From Flavobacterium araucananum (lineage in GTDB: Bacteria > Bacteroidota > Bacteroidia > Flavobacteriales > Flavobacteriaceae), in assembly GCF_002222055.1 (NCBI RefSeq), contig NZ_MUGS01000021.1, positions 1-64,000 on the forward strand: a DNA stretch of 64,000 nt. The letters are read 5' to 3'. The notes beneath the pieces were generated by a model, which made no database searches, was not told the origin of the DNA, and saw nothing but the letters and a program-made list of their open reading frames with translations. Shown here one piece after another: positions 8,500 to 18,123 of this stretch. The position numbers and the translations under genes are program-made. Position 1 is the stretch's first letter. Each line of letters starts with the position of its first letter.

Positions 8500-11400
8500 T
8501 TAGTTTTCTGACATACAACGTACTGCATAAGCCGCATTTTGATAGCCTGTGGATCCCGGATACACCTTGCTGACATAAGTACTTGAAATAGTAGCCAATC
8601 CATTATTGAGCCATACTCCCCCATAATTTGCCTGATTATTAAAGGAAGACATTCCATTCATCGGAATTCGTGAGCCATTTAAAGGAAAAAAAAGTGATCC
8701 TCCATAATTATATCCGGCATTACCTGCTAAAACTCCATTAAAATCAAAATAATTAGAATCGCTAGAACTACGCTTTCCAATTCCCGTAATTACATTATTT
8801 GCATTCAATCCGTTAAATTCTTCCTGCGAAGGAATACGAAAACCTGATGGGCATGGATCATTTGCTTTTTTGGGCGCAGGTCCCCAGTTGCTTACTGGTC
8901 TGTCTGCAGGAACAGTAGAAGTCCATCCTGAAACGGCATCAGTACTAGCTCCTTGTTTTAGTCTAGGCGTTAATTGCCCCCATTGATAATAATCTCCCCC
9001 TATAGCCGCCGATGGTGTAAAAGGATCCTTAGTCACATCGGCACCAAGGTTATGACACATAAAAACTCTAAACGTATTAGGTGCAATGTAAGCACCACAA
9101 CAGCTGCAATCTTTAATAGAGACTGTCAATTTTTGTTGTACATCTACTCCGGTTCCTGCTGCATTATTATTATATATTACAAATACATCCAATGTAAATG
9201 CATTTGTAGTACTCTTGCCATTGGCAGTACCCACTATACCATTAGCAGAACTTAAATTGCTTTTATAAACTATTGTAGCAGTAACAGGTGTAGAGATGTT
9301 TACTGCTGCTGGATCACCATTATTTACAAACGACGAAACAATACTACCACCCAAAGATTCTACATACACAAAACGCACTTTGCTTACGGTACCATTTGGT
9401 GTAAAAGTATAGGTTTGTGTATTGGTGGCTGTCTGATTAAAATCAGCCATCGTTACCAGGGCTTTACGCATGGTCAGCAAACCGCAACCTGCGTTGTCAT
9501 TGCTCTCTGCAACATCAAAACAAGTCCTGCCTGCCAATACCCCGGTACCAATAGGCAAAACCGCAGGATTGGCAGTAACAATAGCTGTAAATACAGGCGA
9601 AACGGCTGTAAAATTACCTGCACAACCATTGGTCACGATGCAATATAAATAATAAGTACCGGCTACTGTAGGACTAAAAGCATAAGAAGCAAGTGTCGCA
9701 CTCGGCAGCACAGTACCACCGGTAGTACTGGCTGTGGTATTAAGGTACCATTGGTACGTTGGGGTATTAAGTTTTGTTCCGGTTACTGCTACCGTAATAC
9801 TTGAACCTGCGGTGACGTTTTGCGATAGAGCAGATTGCGCTGCAAGTGCAGGTGCAGGACACGCATTATTAAGCACGATAGGCAATGACAAGACCTCAGA
9901 TTTGCCGCAATTGTTAGTGGCAGATACCGTTACATTTACAGTAACTCCATCTGTACCACTTGCTGGCATTTGTATGGTAACACTGCTAGTTGACCCCACA
10001 ATAGTAGCACCATTATCAGCCGCCCACGTATAGGTTAGTGCAGGACCAAACTCGATAGCGGTTTGCAGAGTAACCTTTGCCCCAAAAGTTGCCGTAGTGG
10101 TTTGCGACTGCCACGTAAGTTTAGGGATACTCGATACATTTGCCGCAATTACTTTTACTGCCATCTCACTCACGCAACCTGTAGCATTGGTAACCGTAGC
10201 AGTATAGACAACCCCCGGTGTGTTTACCGTAATCGTAGGTGTTGTATCCGGCATTTTTGCATTGTCCTTGTACCACGTATACGTATAGGTACCTGCTACT
10301 GCCGGTACAATAGTAAGATCTGTAGTACCATCGCACAAAGTGCTGTTACCCGTAATATTAGGTTGAGCAGGGGCAGTACCGCCTGTAATTGCTTTTTCTA
10401 CTACACTTGCTTCTGCCGGGCAATTGACCCCGCTATTATCCGCAGCAATCATACGCAACGAAATATTACTTTGTGTATTGGGTACCACAAACGGGTTACT
10501 GCTAATAACTTCGTTCCCGTTGTACCATGTATAAGTAACACCGGGTAGTTTGTTGTTTACCACCAGATCCAGTAACCCGCCCATACAAAACGAATTAAAG
10601 GTATTTAAGGGAACCCCATTTACCAGAACATCGTTCGGGTTAACAGCTACTTGTCCTGTAGCACCACTTTTGGTTACCAAAACACTGTTGGATGGCATAG
10701 AGTAACAGGTACCATCTTTGCTTACAGCAAACCATTCGCCTACACTATTATCACCTGTTAAAACTACTGTAGCTCCTGTTCTTCCATCCTCTTTTCCGTC
10801 ATGAAACCAGGACACAGTACCGGTACTGCCAGTTGCAGTGAGCGTAACAGAGTTGGTACCACAGAGTATACCATTATTACTGGAAAATATCGAAGTACTA
10901 CTTGATATAGTAGAACCGGAATCTGTAACATTGCGTTCATTGGCAATATTTACATTACAACCCGCCGCTGCCATAGACACATTATATTTCCCTCTGATAG
11001 TAGCTGTAAACTTAGAAACACCACGGGCTACCTCGACACCATTACGGGTCCAGATCAATTGATCCAGATTTGGCGTGTTTGCCGGAACTGATAAATATAC
11101 TGCACCACCGGCGCACAAACCTAAATTTGCCGTAGCCGGGCTAATAGTTGGTACTGCATAAGTAAGAGCAGTACAGTCGACCCCTTTCTGGCTGAACAAA
11201 AATTCTTTGTACATCGCAGTACAAGAACTCGTAACACGTATTAGTACCGTATGTTCGTTTATTGAGCTATTTTCGTTAAATACAATCCCAAAAGAACCAT
11301 TGGCATAATCTACATTAGACAATGTTGCATATTCACTTCCGGTTACGATAGCAATATCATACGGCCCGTTGGGGCAATCGATATCTGTAGCGGTAAAAGT

Positions 11401-11757
11401 CGACGCACAACCCGTACCATCTGCATTTACGGTTGTACAAGGTGCAGGTGACAGTACCGTTTGCGAGGTTCCGTCGCATAAACTTACCCAACGAACGCTG
11501 TCCCAGTATTCGATACAGGTAGTGGTGGTGTTATAAATAAATAGACCATGACTTTTGGCATCAAGTGCCGTAGCGCCCAGAGCGTTACGCTGTGCCGTGG
11601 TCATTTGCGGCAGTCGCAGACCGCCTTTGTTGGCTAACTCTAAAACCGAGTATGGCTCCGGGGCTTTCTTGCCCCCTATGGTCATTTGCGCCTCGATGTT
11701 TATCGAGAATAATAGGGCTATCAAAATAAGCCCCTTACAAAATAAATTTTTCTTCAT
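8500..11757 (-). CDS. large exported protein: Ig-like repeats plus C-terminal FISUMP domain
   Basis: A 1085-residue protein with a signal peptide ending near INIEAQ. Residues about 30-95 (GGLRLPQMTTAQRNA ... GLFIYNTTT) resemble the N-terminal module of many Bacteroidota surface proteins. The middle contains at least five Ig/PKD-like units recognisable by a repeated W-x-(N/D)-G core (LIWTRNG, VSWFHDG, TYTWYNG, TYTWYKDN, YQWYLN). The C-terminal 180 residues are a FISUMP domain (Fibrobacter succinogenes major paralogous domain): VFMCHNLGAD, YQWGQ, CPSGFRIPSQEEF and a terminal AVRCMSEN. No T9SS sorting domain is visible at the C-terminus. Probably cell surface or extracellular; ligand unknown. 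Its leader region is triplicated (11758-12460). Confidence 0.85.
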   Translation of the reverse strand: MKKNLFCKGLILIALLFSINIEAQMTIGGKKAPEPYSVLELANKGGLRLPQMTTAQRNALGATALDAKSHGLFIYNTTTTCIEYWDSVRWVSLCDGTSQTVLSPAPCTTVNADGTGCASTFTATDIDCPNGPYDIAIVTGSEYATLSNVDYANGSFGIVFNENSSINEHTVLIRVTSSCTAMYKEFLFSQKGVDCTALTYAVPTISPATANLGLCAGGAVYLSVPANTPNLDQLIWTRNGVEVARGVSKFTATIRGKYNVSMAAAGCNVNIANERNVTDSGSTISSSTSIFSSNNGILCGTNSVTLTATGSTGTVSWFHDGKEDGRTGATVVLTGDNSVGEWFAVSKDGTCYSMPSNSVLVTKSGATGQVAVNPNDVLVNGVPLNTFNSFCMGGLLDLVVNNKLPGVTYTWYNGNEVISSNPFVVPNTQSNISLRMIAADNSGVNCPAEASVVEKAITGGTAPAQPNITGNSTLCDGTTDLTIVPAVAGTYTYTWYKDNAKMPDTTPTITVNTPGVVYTATVTNATGCVSEMAVKVIAANVSSIPKLTWQSQTTTATFGAKVTLQTAIEFGPALTYTWAADNGATIVGSTSSVTIQMPASGTDGVTVNVTVSATNNCGKSEVLSLPIVLNNACPAPALAAQSALSQNVTAGSSITVAVTGTKLNTPTYQWYLNTTASTTGGTVLPSATLASYAFSPTVAGTYYLYCIVTNGCAGNFTAVSPVFTAIVTANPAVLPIGTGVLAGRTCFDVAESNDNAGCGLLTMRKALVTMADFNQTATNTQTYTFTPNGTVSKVRFVYVESLGGSIVSSFVNNGDPAAVNISTPVTATIVYKSNLSSANGIVGTANGKSTTNAFTLDVFVIYNNNAAGTGVDVQQKLTVSIKDCSCCGAYIAPNTFRVFMCHNLGADVTKDPFTPSAAIGGDYYQWGQLTPRLKQGASTDAVSGWTSTVPADRPVSNWGPAPKKANDPCPSGFRIPSQEEFNGLNANNVITGIGKRSSSDSNYFDFNGVLAGNAGYNYGGSLFFPLNGSRIPMNGMSSFNNQANYGGVWLNNGLATISSTYVSKVYPGSTGYQNAAYAVRCMSEN

Positions 11758-12460
11758 TGTTTCAAATTTTTAAATGATTTCAAATCGCATTTTTTTAATT
11801 CCGTGTCAAAAAAAGGACTCCTCAAAAAAATACCTCATGAATAACCTGCTTTAGGTATTCGATTGTATGGTTACTGTTTTAATTGTCGAAAAAATACAGC
11901 GCAGACAAAACAGCAACTGTATTTTATCTTATGGTTATGTATTTTTAGGTGTTCAAATAAATTCTGGTTTGTTGTTTCAAATTCTGGTTTATTATTTCAA
12001 ATTTCTCCTCATTGTTTCAATTTTTTAAAGGGTTGAAAATCATATTTTTCTAATCCTGCGCAAAAGCACAGCATTCCGGATTAAAAAAATACCTCCTGAA
12101 TACCTTGCTATAGGTATTCGCTTATACAGTACCTGTTTCAATTGTTACAAAATACGGCATTGACAAAACAGCCGCTGTGTTTTGTCTTATTGTGTTTTTG
12201 TATTTTTATTCCTTAAAATAAATCATCCTTTATAGTTTCAAATTCCTTCTCAATAGTTTCAAATTATGCGTTATTGTTTCAAATTTTTAAATGATTTAAA
12301 AATCAAACTGTCTTACTATTGAGACAAAAAAATCCATTAAAAAACACCTCAAGAATACTTTTTTTTAGGTATTCGATTGTGATGTTAATGCTTAAATTGT
12401 AGAAAAATACAGCACAGGCAAAACAGCAGTTGTGTTTTGTCTTGTTGCAAAATGTTTTAT
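11758..12460 (-). promoter_or_regulatory. three diverged tandem copies of a two-hairpin leader
   Basis: Three related blocks of about 190-250 bases begin at 11755, 12010 and 12272, each with ATTGTTTCAA (complement of the sequence around the start codon). On the minus strand each block has hairpin A (arms GACAAAACA/TGTTTTGTC in the middle copy; at 11904-11928, 12162-12186 and 12417-12441), then hairpin B (GAATACC ... GGTATTC; at 11839-11860, 12098-12119 and 12353-12374), then AGG-n-GTATTTTTTT or similar. Stems are kept by wobble or compensatory changes, for instance GATAAAATA against TGTTTTGTC in copy 1. Only copy 1 joins the FISUMP start codon. This may be a regulatory leader; its function is unknown. 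Confidence 0.55.
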
Positions 12461-12738
12461 GGGTGTCTTGGGCTGGTAGTAGAATAAAAGGGCACCAAAA
12501 GATCTTTTTTTTAAAACGTGCCTGATAGGATTATAAGGGTAGGAACCTAGTAGTATACGAGCGTCAGAATAAATAAGTTACTTATATGCAGGATATTTGT
12601 ATTGGTGTAAAAGGCAAATAGTTGTAACTTTTTCCGGGCAGGTGTAATCAGCGTTTTGTTGTGGTATTTAAAAAGCTTTTTTGTTGTGCATCACTAATAA
12701 TAGATCGTCTGCTTCATATTGCTTTTAGGTATTAATAA
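12461..12738. other. spacer with nothing recognised
   Basis: About 280 bases between the triplicated leader and the 71-residue gene. No coding frame, terminator or known motif was recognised. The bias towards G and T on the plus strand differs from other spacers. Confidence 0.4.
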
Positions 12739-12954
12739 TTAATGGAGCGTTTCCTGAATAAGGTTAAACACCGTATTCTTATTCGCTCTTTCCATTATCA
12801 GATAATCTCTTTTGATGTTATCCGGTGTGGTTCCTTGTACTGATCCGTTTATGCTTTGTCTTATGTAGTATTTCGAAACTGCATGTTTTAAAAACAATGC
12901 CTCCAAAATGTTTGGATCATAGGATTTATAATATTTTGTTTTACTTTTATCCAT
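12739..12954 (-). CDS. small protein of unknown function, divergent from S24 regulator
   Basis: A 71-residue soluble, basic protein starting at ATG 12954 (MDKSKTKYYK). A longer reading is possible from 13035, but it would cross a good promoter, so I chose the shorter. No family recognised. Helical with KHAVSKYYIRQSINGS and TPDNIKRDYLIMER, suggestive of a small helical or DNA-binding fold, but no HTH can be claimed. It is divergently transcribed from the S24-type regulator across a 92-base spacer, so joint regulation is plausible. Promoter: TTG (13012-13010), 20-base gap, TATCTTTG (12989-12982) on the minus strand. Confidence 0.6.
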   Translation of the reverse strand: MDKSKTKYYKSYDPNILEALFLKHAVSKYYIRQSINGSVQGTTPDNIKRDYLIMERANKNTVFNLIQETLH

Positions 12955-12981
12955 AGCCTGAATTATTTTAAACAATTTGGG

Positions 12982-13012
12982 CAAAGATATAAACAAGTTT
13001 ATAATAAAACAA
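12982..13012 (-). promoter_or_regulatory. promoter of the 71-residue gene
   Basis: TATCTTTG at 12982-12989 (minus strand) with TTG 20 bases upstream (13010-13012), close to the Bacteroidota -33/-7 arrangement. The spacer with 13047 also contains AT-rich inverted sequences that could be operators for the neighbouring regulator. Confidence 0.6.
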
Positions 13013-13046
13013 GAAAAATAGAAAATTTCGCACAATAAAGACAGAA

Positions 13047-13754
13047 ATGGCTGATTTACAAAGGGTTAAAATAGCTCTAAAAGCGTTAATAAGCTTAGGT
13101 GTCGCAAAGAATCAGGAGGAGGTTGGAAAACTATTAGGATATTCAAATAAATCATCATTTTCTCAAGTAATCAACGGAATAGTAAACCTGCCTGCCGATT
13201 TTGTTGACCGCCTGTGCCGTTTAAATTCTACCTTAAACAAAGACTGGATCAAAACCGGAAACGGAAATCTTTTAGAAAACAGCCCTGATACTAATCAAGG
13301 TTATAATACAGATAATACTTACCATAACCCAAAAGAAAGCATCAATACGGGTTATTTTAGAGATCATGGACTGTCATTAATATCACCAGAGACCATGACT
13401 GCCTATAATACTGGCACTAAAGAAATTACAGAAAATACCGCTACACAATTCCTGATCCCAACCTTCAAAGGATCAGATTACCTGATTACAGTAATAGGCA
13501 GCTCGATGTACCCCAAGTACAACAACGGCGATATTGTTGCCTGCAAACATCTCTCGCTAAATACGTTTTTTCAATGGAACAAAGTGTATGTTATTAATAC
13601 AGAACAAGGCATATTGGTCAAACGCATTTGCAAGTCTGACAAGGATGATTTTGTAACAATTGTAAGCGACAATAAAGATTACGACTCCTTTGAACTTGCA
13701 AAAACCGAACTGCTTTCTATTGCCATTGTTACCGGAGTTATACGACTGGAATAA
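13047..13754 (+). CDS. S24/LexA-like transcriptional regulator with N-terminal HTH
   Basis: A 235-residue protein. Residues about 5-75 form an XRE-like helix-turn-helix (NQEEVGKLLGYSNKSSFSQVINGI). A linker of 60 residues is followed by a peptidase S24 fold from about 140: GSSMYPKYNNGDIV holds the candidate catalytic Ser153 and ILVKRI the candidate Lys192. A cleavage-site Ala-Gly pair is not evident in the linker, so self-cleavage as in LexA/CI is uncertain. Such proteins are common repressors in Flavobacteria and are not by themselves evidence of a prophage; no phage genes are nearby. Likely controls itself and the divergent small gene. Confidence 0.85.
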   Translation: MADLQRVKIALKALISLGVAKNQEEVGKLLGYSNKSSFSQVINGIVNLPADFVDRLCRLNSTLNKDWIKTGNGNLLENSPDTNQGYNTDNTYHNPKESINTGYFRDHGLSLISPETMTAYNTGTKEITENTATQFLIPTFKGSDYLITVIGSSMYPKYNNGDIVACKHLSLNTFFQWNKVYVINTEQGILVKRICKSDKDDFVTIVSDNKDYDSFELAKTELLSIAIVTGVIRLE

Positions 13755-13779
13755 AAACCCAAAAAAAGAATTTTTAAGG

Positions 13780-13809
13780 TTTTAATTATAAACTTTGTTA
13801 TAATTAAAA
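13780..13809 (+). terminator. AT-only hairpin after the S24 regulator
   Basis: TTTTAATTATAA and TTATAATTAAAA (13780-13791, 13798-13809) form a 12-bp stem with a 6-base loop. The T-run comes a few bases later. It may be a weak terminator. Confidence 0.4.
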
Positions 13810-13811
13810 AG

Positions 13812-14149
13812 TCGTTTTTTTGAGTCAGAATCATGCTTTTTTCACATTTTTTCGAAAAAAAATTAAAAAATTTAGACGAATTTCATTATCACGAAAACTT
13901 TAACACAATAATTGAGAGAAAAAAGACACAAAAAAGCAAAATAAATAAATACCAAAATCTTACACGGGTTTTGGTAATCAAAATTGCGATTTTCGCTTTT
14001 TAGCTGTAAGCTATTACGAAAGTTATTACAAGATGTTTTGTTTGCTTTTTTTGCGCAGGATTATTTTTAACGCATAGATACATAGATTTTGTTTGCTTAC
14101 AAAAAAGACGTTTCACTTCGTTATACCTAAGTTCGATTGTTTTTAATAT
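13812..14149. other. AT-rich spacer without a recognised gene
   Basis: Holds long A-runs, a small hairpin ACCAAAA ... TTTTGGT (about 13950-13975) and microrepeat words (CACATAGAGACATAG-like). Nothing coding was supported. Confidence 0.4.
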
Positions 14150-14315
14150 TAAGTCCCAACGGGACGACATATTTATAGCAATATTGCATTTTTATTTTTC
14201 AAAACCCCAGCGGGGTGATATTTTTATAAATAATGCGAAAACATATCGCTCCACTGGAGCTTTATTTATCAAATTATCTATTGACTATAAATATTATGCT
14301 CCGCCGGAGCTTATG
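14150..14315. repeat. cluster of four palindromic repeats (CTATAAATAT family)
   Basis: Four short palindromes, GTCCCAACGGGAC (14153-14165), CCCCAGCGGGG (14205-14215), GCTCCACTGGAGC (14248-14260) and GCTCCGCCGGAGC (14298-14310), each linked to a TATTTATAG/CTATAAATAT word. The first two are in one orientation and the last is inverted. Same family as 24190-24402 and 56999-57410. Confidence 0.65.
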
Positions 14316-14398
14316 ATAAGACATCATTTTATAATCGAGTTCAGGTTTATAAAAAACATAGCGAGCGATGTTAGAGAAATGCATTTCTTTAAAACAAC

Positions 14399-14431
14399 AA
14401 ACCCGACAGGTTTTAAAAACCTGTCGGGTTT
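14399..14431. terminator. bidirectional terminator-like hairpin (CCCGACAGG type)
   Basis: AAACCCGACAGG (14399-14410) and CCTGTCGGGTTT (14420-14431) form a 12-bp stem. A nearly identical stem occurs at 46686-46717. Confidence 0.6.
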
Positions 14432-14440
14432 AGGAACTAC

Positions 14441-14490
14441 AAAAAATCCCAAACTCCGGTTTTACAATAATTGGAATTTGGGATTTTTAT
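14441..14490 (-). terminator. intrinsic terminator of proC
   Basis: AAATCCCAAA ... TTTGGGATTT arms with T-run on the minus strand, starting 19 bases after the proC stop codon. Confidence 0.7.
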
Positions 14491-14508
14491 ATTAAAATTT
14501 CTTTAGCA

Positions 14509-15285
14509 TTATCCTTTAATCTGTTTCAAGGAAGTTTTGATTCCTTTTATCAGGGAAGAACTGAAACCATTATGTTCCATTTCGTTCAAACCAACTATTG
14601 TACAGCCCTGAGGTGTTGTTACACGGTCGATTAATTGTTCCGGATGCACTTTTTCCTCGAGCAACATTTTGGCGGCTCCTTTTACGGTTTGTGCAGCGAT
14701 TGCCAGAGCCGTTTGAGAATCAAACCCTATCTCAATCCCGGCTTGCATCGAAGCACGAATATATCTTAAAGCATACGCTGTTCCGCAGGCACCAAGAACG
14801 GTTGCAGCGTCCATTAATTTTTCGTCGATAACGGGGGCTGTTCCTAAATCCTGAAATAAATCTACGATTGGCAAGGCTTTTTCACGGTCTTTTTCAGGAA
14901 AAGAAATACAGGTTGCCGATTCTCCAAATTGTGCCGCAATATTAGGCATAATCCTAATTACGGGATATTCGTTGTTTGTTTTTTCCTGAAGCATATCGAG
15001 CGATAATCCGCTTACTGCAGATGCAATTGTTTTACCTTTTATTACCGGCAAAATTTCAGCAAAAACAGTATCGACCTGATACGGTTTTATGGTTAAAATC
15101 ACCACATCGGCATCCTGAATGTTGTGTTTATTGTCTGATGAAACCGTGATTCCGTATTCTGATAAATATTGAATACTGGCTGTGTTTCTTCTGGTAACCG
15201 TAACCTGATTACTTTTAGAGAATTTTGCAATTCCCAGGGCAATAGAAACCCCTAGATTTCCTCCTCCTATGATGTGTACTTTCAT
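14509..15285 (-). CDS. proC: pyrroline-5-carboxylate reductase
   Basis: A 258-residue enzyme reducing pyrroline-5-carboxylate to proline, the last step of proline synthesis. The N-terminal VHIIGGGNLGVSIA is the dinucleotide-binding motif. The middle contains VILTIKPYQV and the C-terminal dimer domain has TVLGACGTAYALRYI, an AAQTVKGAAKMLLE helix and RVTTPQGCTIVGLNEME, the conserved ProC signature with its Thr-Pro-x-Gly turn. It is the most downstream gene of a minus-strand block but separated from mgtE by about 180 bases, so it likely has its own promoter. Confidence 0.93.
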   Translation of the reverse strand: MKVHIIGGGNLGVSIALGIAKFSKSNQVTVTRRNTASIQYLSEYGITVSSDNKHNIQDADVVILTIKPYQVDTVFAEILPVIKGKTIASAVSGLSLDMLQEKTNNEYPVIRIMPNIAAQFGESATCISFPEKDREKALPIVDLFQDLGTAPVIDEKLMDAATVLGACGTAYALRYIRASMQAGIEIGFDSQTALAIAAQTVKGAAKMLLEEKVHPEQLIDRVTTPQGCTIVGLNEMEHNGFSSSLIKGIKTSLKQIKG

Positions 15286-15463
15286 TACTGGTTGGTTTTT
15301 TGATTTATTTTTGGTTGTTTAATAGCTTCAAATATTTTATATCGCGCAATTATTTTTAACACATAGAGACATAGCTTTTGTTTACGTATAAAAAAGGCGT
15401 TTCACTTGTTTTAAATACACATAGCCGACTATGTTAGAGAAATATATTTCTTTTTGTCTTGTT

Positions 15464-16870
15464 TTAGAGTAGTTTTCCTTTTAATAATAAAGAGGCAATT
15501 GTAAAATAGATTACTAATCCGGTTACATCGACCAAAGTTGCCACAAATGGCGCAGATGATGTTGCGGGATCGAGTTTAAGTCTTTTTAATAAAAAAGGGA
15601 TCATAGATCCGGAAAGTGTTCCCCATAAAACAATAAAAACTAACGAAAGCGAAACTGTCGCCCCTATCGCTAACCAGTGTTCTCCATATTCGTAAAGTCC
15701 GGTTTGCTGCCAAACCATAATCCTGATAAAACCAACAATACCCAAAATAGCACCCAATAAAAAACCTGATGCAATTTCTTTTTTCATTACATACCACCAG
15801 TCTTTTAGGGTAAGCTCTTTCAATGCCATGGCACGAATGATCAAAGTCGCTGCCTGAGAACCGGAATTCCCTCCACTCGAAATAATAAGCGGAACAAACA
15901 AGGCTAAAACCACGGCTTTCTCAATTTCTCCTTCAAAAAATCCCATTGCCGATGCGGTAAACATTTCGCCAATAAATAAAACAACCAACCAGGTGGCTCT
16001 TTTTTTGACCATCTCACCCAAACGGGTTTGCACGTATGGTAATTCTAAGGCTTCCAATCCCCCGAATTTCTGAATATCTTCAGTATCTCTTTTTTCTATT
16101 TCATCTTTGATTACGTCGATAATATCATCGATGGTAATGCGACCTACCAAACGTCCTAATTCATCGACAACCGGAATAGCTTCCAGATCGTATTTGTCCA
16201 TTATCCGACCTACCTCGACATCCGGTGTTTCGACATTTACATGGTATAACTTTCGAATATAGATATCAGAGATTTGTGTTTTGGTCGAAGTCGTCAATAA
16301 ATCCTTAAGCGACAATCTGCCTTTAAGTCTGTTTTCGTCATCGACAACATAAATAGAATGTACTCTTGAAACATTTTCTGCCTGAATGCGCATTTCTTTC
16401 ACGCAGGTAAGCACGTTCCAGTTTTCGTTGACTTTCACCAACTCTTTGTGCATAATACCACCGGCAGTATCTTCGTCGTAACGCAATAAATCAACAATTC
16501 CTTTTGCGTGTTCTACGTCCTGAAGTTCAGAGATTACTTCGGCTTTTCGGTCTTTAGACAGTTCACCAATGATATCTGCCGCATCATTGGTTTCCAGTTC
16601 GTCCAGCTCTTCGGCAATTTCTTTAGGCGAAAGTCGGTTTAAGATTTGTTCCCGCAAATCGTCTTCTAATTCCAGAAGGATTTCGGCTGTTTTTTCGCTG
16701 TCTAAAACCTTAAATATATAAGTTGCTTCATCAATGTCAATTTCATCAAGGATTTCAGCGAAATCCGCGTGATGCATGTCATTTAATAAAATTTCAAGCT
16801 CTTTGTTGTTTTTAGCTTGGATGAGTTGAGCTATTTGTTTAATAAGCTCTTTGCTGATTTTAAACTCCAT
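15464..16870 (-). CDS. mgtE: magnesium transporter MgtE
   Basis: A 468-residue Mg2+ channel. Residues about 1-140 are the acidic helical N domain ([18 protein letters not shown]). Two CBS domains follow (about 140-265, e.g. [11 protein letters not shown] and [22 protein letters not shown]), which sense cytosolic Mg2+ in this family. The last 180 residues hold about five membrane helices, including [20 protein letters not shown], the pore signature. Its ATG at 16870 overlaps the end of rsmA by 11 bases, indicating co-transcription and translational coupling with rsmA. Confidence 0.93.
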   Translation of the reverse strand: MEFKISKELIKQIAQLIQAKNNKELEILLNDMHHADFAEILDEIDIDEATYIFKVLDSEKTAEILLELEDDLREQILNRLSPKEIAEELDELETNDAADIIGELSKDRKAEVISELQDVEHAKGIVDLLRYDEDTAGGIMHKELVKVNENWNVLTCVKEMRIQAENVSRVHSIYVVDDENRLKGRLSLKDLLTTSTKTQISDIYIRKLYHVNVETPDVEVGRIMDKYDLEAIPVVDELGRLVGRITIDDIIDVIKDEIEKRDTEDIQKFGGLEALELPYVQTRLGEMVKKRATWLVVLFIGEMFTASAMGFFEGEIEKAVVLALFVPLIISSGGNSGSQAATLIIRAMALKELTLKDWWYVMKKEIASGFLLGAILGIVGFIRIMVWQQTGLYEYGEHWLAIGATVSLSLVFIVLWGTLSGSMIPFLLKRLKLDPATSSAPFVATLVDVTGLVIYFTIASLLLKGKLL

Positions 16871-17639
16871 CGGCTTCTATTTTTTGAGTCAAAACAATAA
16901 ATTCCTCCACGCTTAATTGCTCCGGACGCTTATCAAAGATAGTGTCTAATCGCAATTCATCTGATAAATTTAATGTTTTCAAACTGTTACGTAATGTTTT
17001 TCGTCTTTGCTGAAAAGCCGTTTTTACAACCGTAAAAAACAACTTTTCACCGCATGGAAGGCTATAATCTTCCTTTCGGGTCATTTTCATCACACCCGAC
17101 TTGACCTTGGGCGGAGGAATAAAAACGTTTTCATCTACCGTAAACAGATACTCCGTAACATAGAAAGCCTGTGCTAATACAGATAAGATTCCGTACGCTT
17201 TTGAGCCTTTTTTCTCGCAGATTCTTTGGGCCACTTCTTTTTGAAACATCCCCGAAAATTCCGGAATCTGATGTTTAAATTCTAAAGTCCTAAAAACAAT
17301 TTGCGTCGAAATGTTATAAGGAAAATTCCCAATAATAGCGAATTGTTTATTTTCGTAAACCTCGTTTATATTGTATTTCAGGAAATCCTGAGAGATAATC
17401 TTATCTTTTAGTTTTGGATAATTTTCACCCAAATACACCACAGATTCTGTGTCAATCTCGATCACGTGGGTATTAATTGGTTTGTCAAGCAAATACTTAG
17501 TCAACACACCCATTCCCGGTCCTATTTCTAAAACCTCATCGTATCCTTTTAAGCTCAGGGTATCTGCAATTGCTTTTGCAATACTTTCGTCTTTCAGGAA
17601 ATGTTGTCCTAAATGTTTTTTGGCTTTTACTTTTTCCAT
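16860..17639 (-). CDS. rsmA: 16S rRNA dimethyladenosine transferase (RsmA/KsgA)
   Basis: A 259-residue SAM-dependent methyltransferase that dimethylates two adjacent adenines near the 3' end of 16S rRNA. Motifs: [11 protein letters not shown] at the N-terminus, SAM-binding [12 protein letters not shown], and the catalytic NFPY (IGNFPYNIS). I start it at ATG 17639 ([11 protein letters not shown]), where the family alignment begins, rather than at an upstream in-frame start at 17666. It overlaps the mgtE start by 11 bases. Confidence 0.94.
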   Translation of the reverse strand: MEKVKAKKHLGQHFLKDESIAKAIADTLSLKGYDEVLEIGPGMGVLTKYLLDKPINTHVIEIDTESVVYLGENYPKLKDKIISQDFLKYNINEVYENKQFAIIGNFPYNISTQIVFRTLEFKHQIPEFSGMFQKEVAQRICEKKGSKAYGILSVLAQAFYVTEYLFTVDENVFIPPPKVKSGVMKMTRKEDYSLPCGEKLFFTVVKTAFQQRRKTLRNSLKTLNLSDELRLDTIFDKRPEQLSVEEFIVLTQKIEADGV

Positions 17640-17822
17640 TTTCTTTTTTATTAGCCACAAAGGCACTAAGCTATTTTTGCCACGAAGGCACGAAAACGCA
17701 AAGCGTTATTTTTATTTTTGTTCCGTCAAATTTGCCACAAAGACGCGAAGGTACAAAGTTTTTATTTTTTCTGTTTTGCCACAAATCACACAAATTATCC
17801 CAAATTTTAAAAATCTAATAAT
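17640..17822. repeat. spacer made of GCCACGAAGGCAC-like microrepeats
   Basis: Contains recurring words (GCCACAAAGGCAC, GCCACGAAGGCAC, GCCACAAAGACGCG) and no gene. Confidence 0.4.
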
Positions 17823-18122
17823 TTACCGCTTATTTATTTCACGAAGTTGCTGAATATCTAGCAAATCTTTAGCTCTATTTGCTTTAATCTTACTTGTAAT
17901 CAAATCTTCTAAAGACAAAACATTCCATCTCAAAAATGTTTCATCATTTACAGTAATCTCTTCACTATCAATATATGCCTCTTCAAAACTTTTATTTACT
18001 GAAAATTTCGTTATCAGTTCCAGATCTAAATCAACTGGCGAAAACTTTATTGATATATTTTGTTGTTGTTGTTTTACATTTTCAGGAAAATCATCAATAT
18101 TTTGATCCCACAACTTTGACAT
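17823..18122 (-). CDS. nucleotidyltransferase-like protein lacking its catalytic half
   Basis: A 99-residue protein. The N-terminus (MSKLWDQNIDDF) and C-terminus (LSLEDLITSKIKANRAKDLLDIQQL) resemble the two ends of small antitoxin/AbiEii-like nucleotidyltransferases, in which K-x-x-x-R-x-K-D-x-x-D-I-x-x-L ends the fold. The Gly-Ser and double Asp active-site region expected between them is absent; in its place is a KQQQQN run encoded by CAA repeats. It may be an internally deleted remnant or a small binding partner. The gene begins one base after the stop of the 62-residue gene, so the two are co-transcribed. Confidence 0.55.
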   Translation of the reverse strand: MSKLWDQNIDDFPENVKQQQQNISIKFSPVDLDLELITKFSVNKSFEEAYIDSEEITVNDETFLRWNVLSLEDLITSKIKANRAKDLLDIQQLREINKR

Positions 18123-18123
18123 T

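Noticed and set aside
8974-11062. Several plus-strand frames within the large FISUMP gene
   Set aside because: They are antisense to a protein with clear domains and a signal peptide; their sequences are Thr/Ser/Ile-rich mirror translations.
13047-13754. Prophage or integrated element marked by the S24 repressor
   Set aside because: No integrase, structural or lysis genes, no attachment-site repeats; such regulators are common as stand-alone genes in Flavobacteria.
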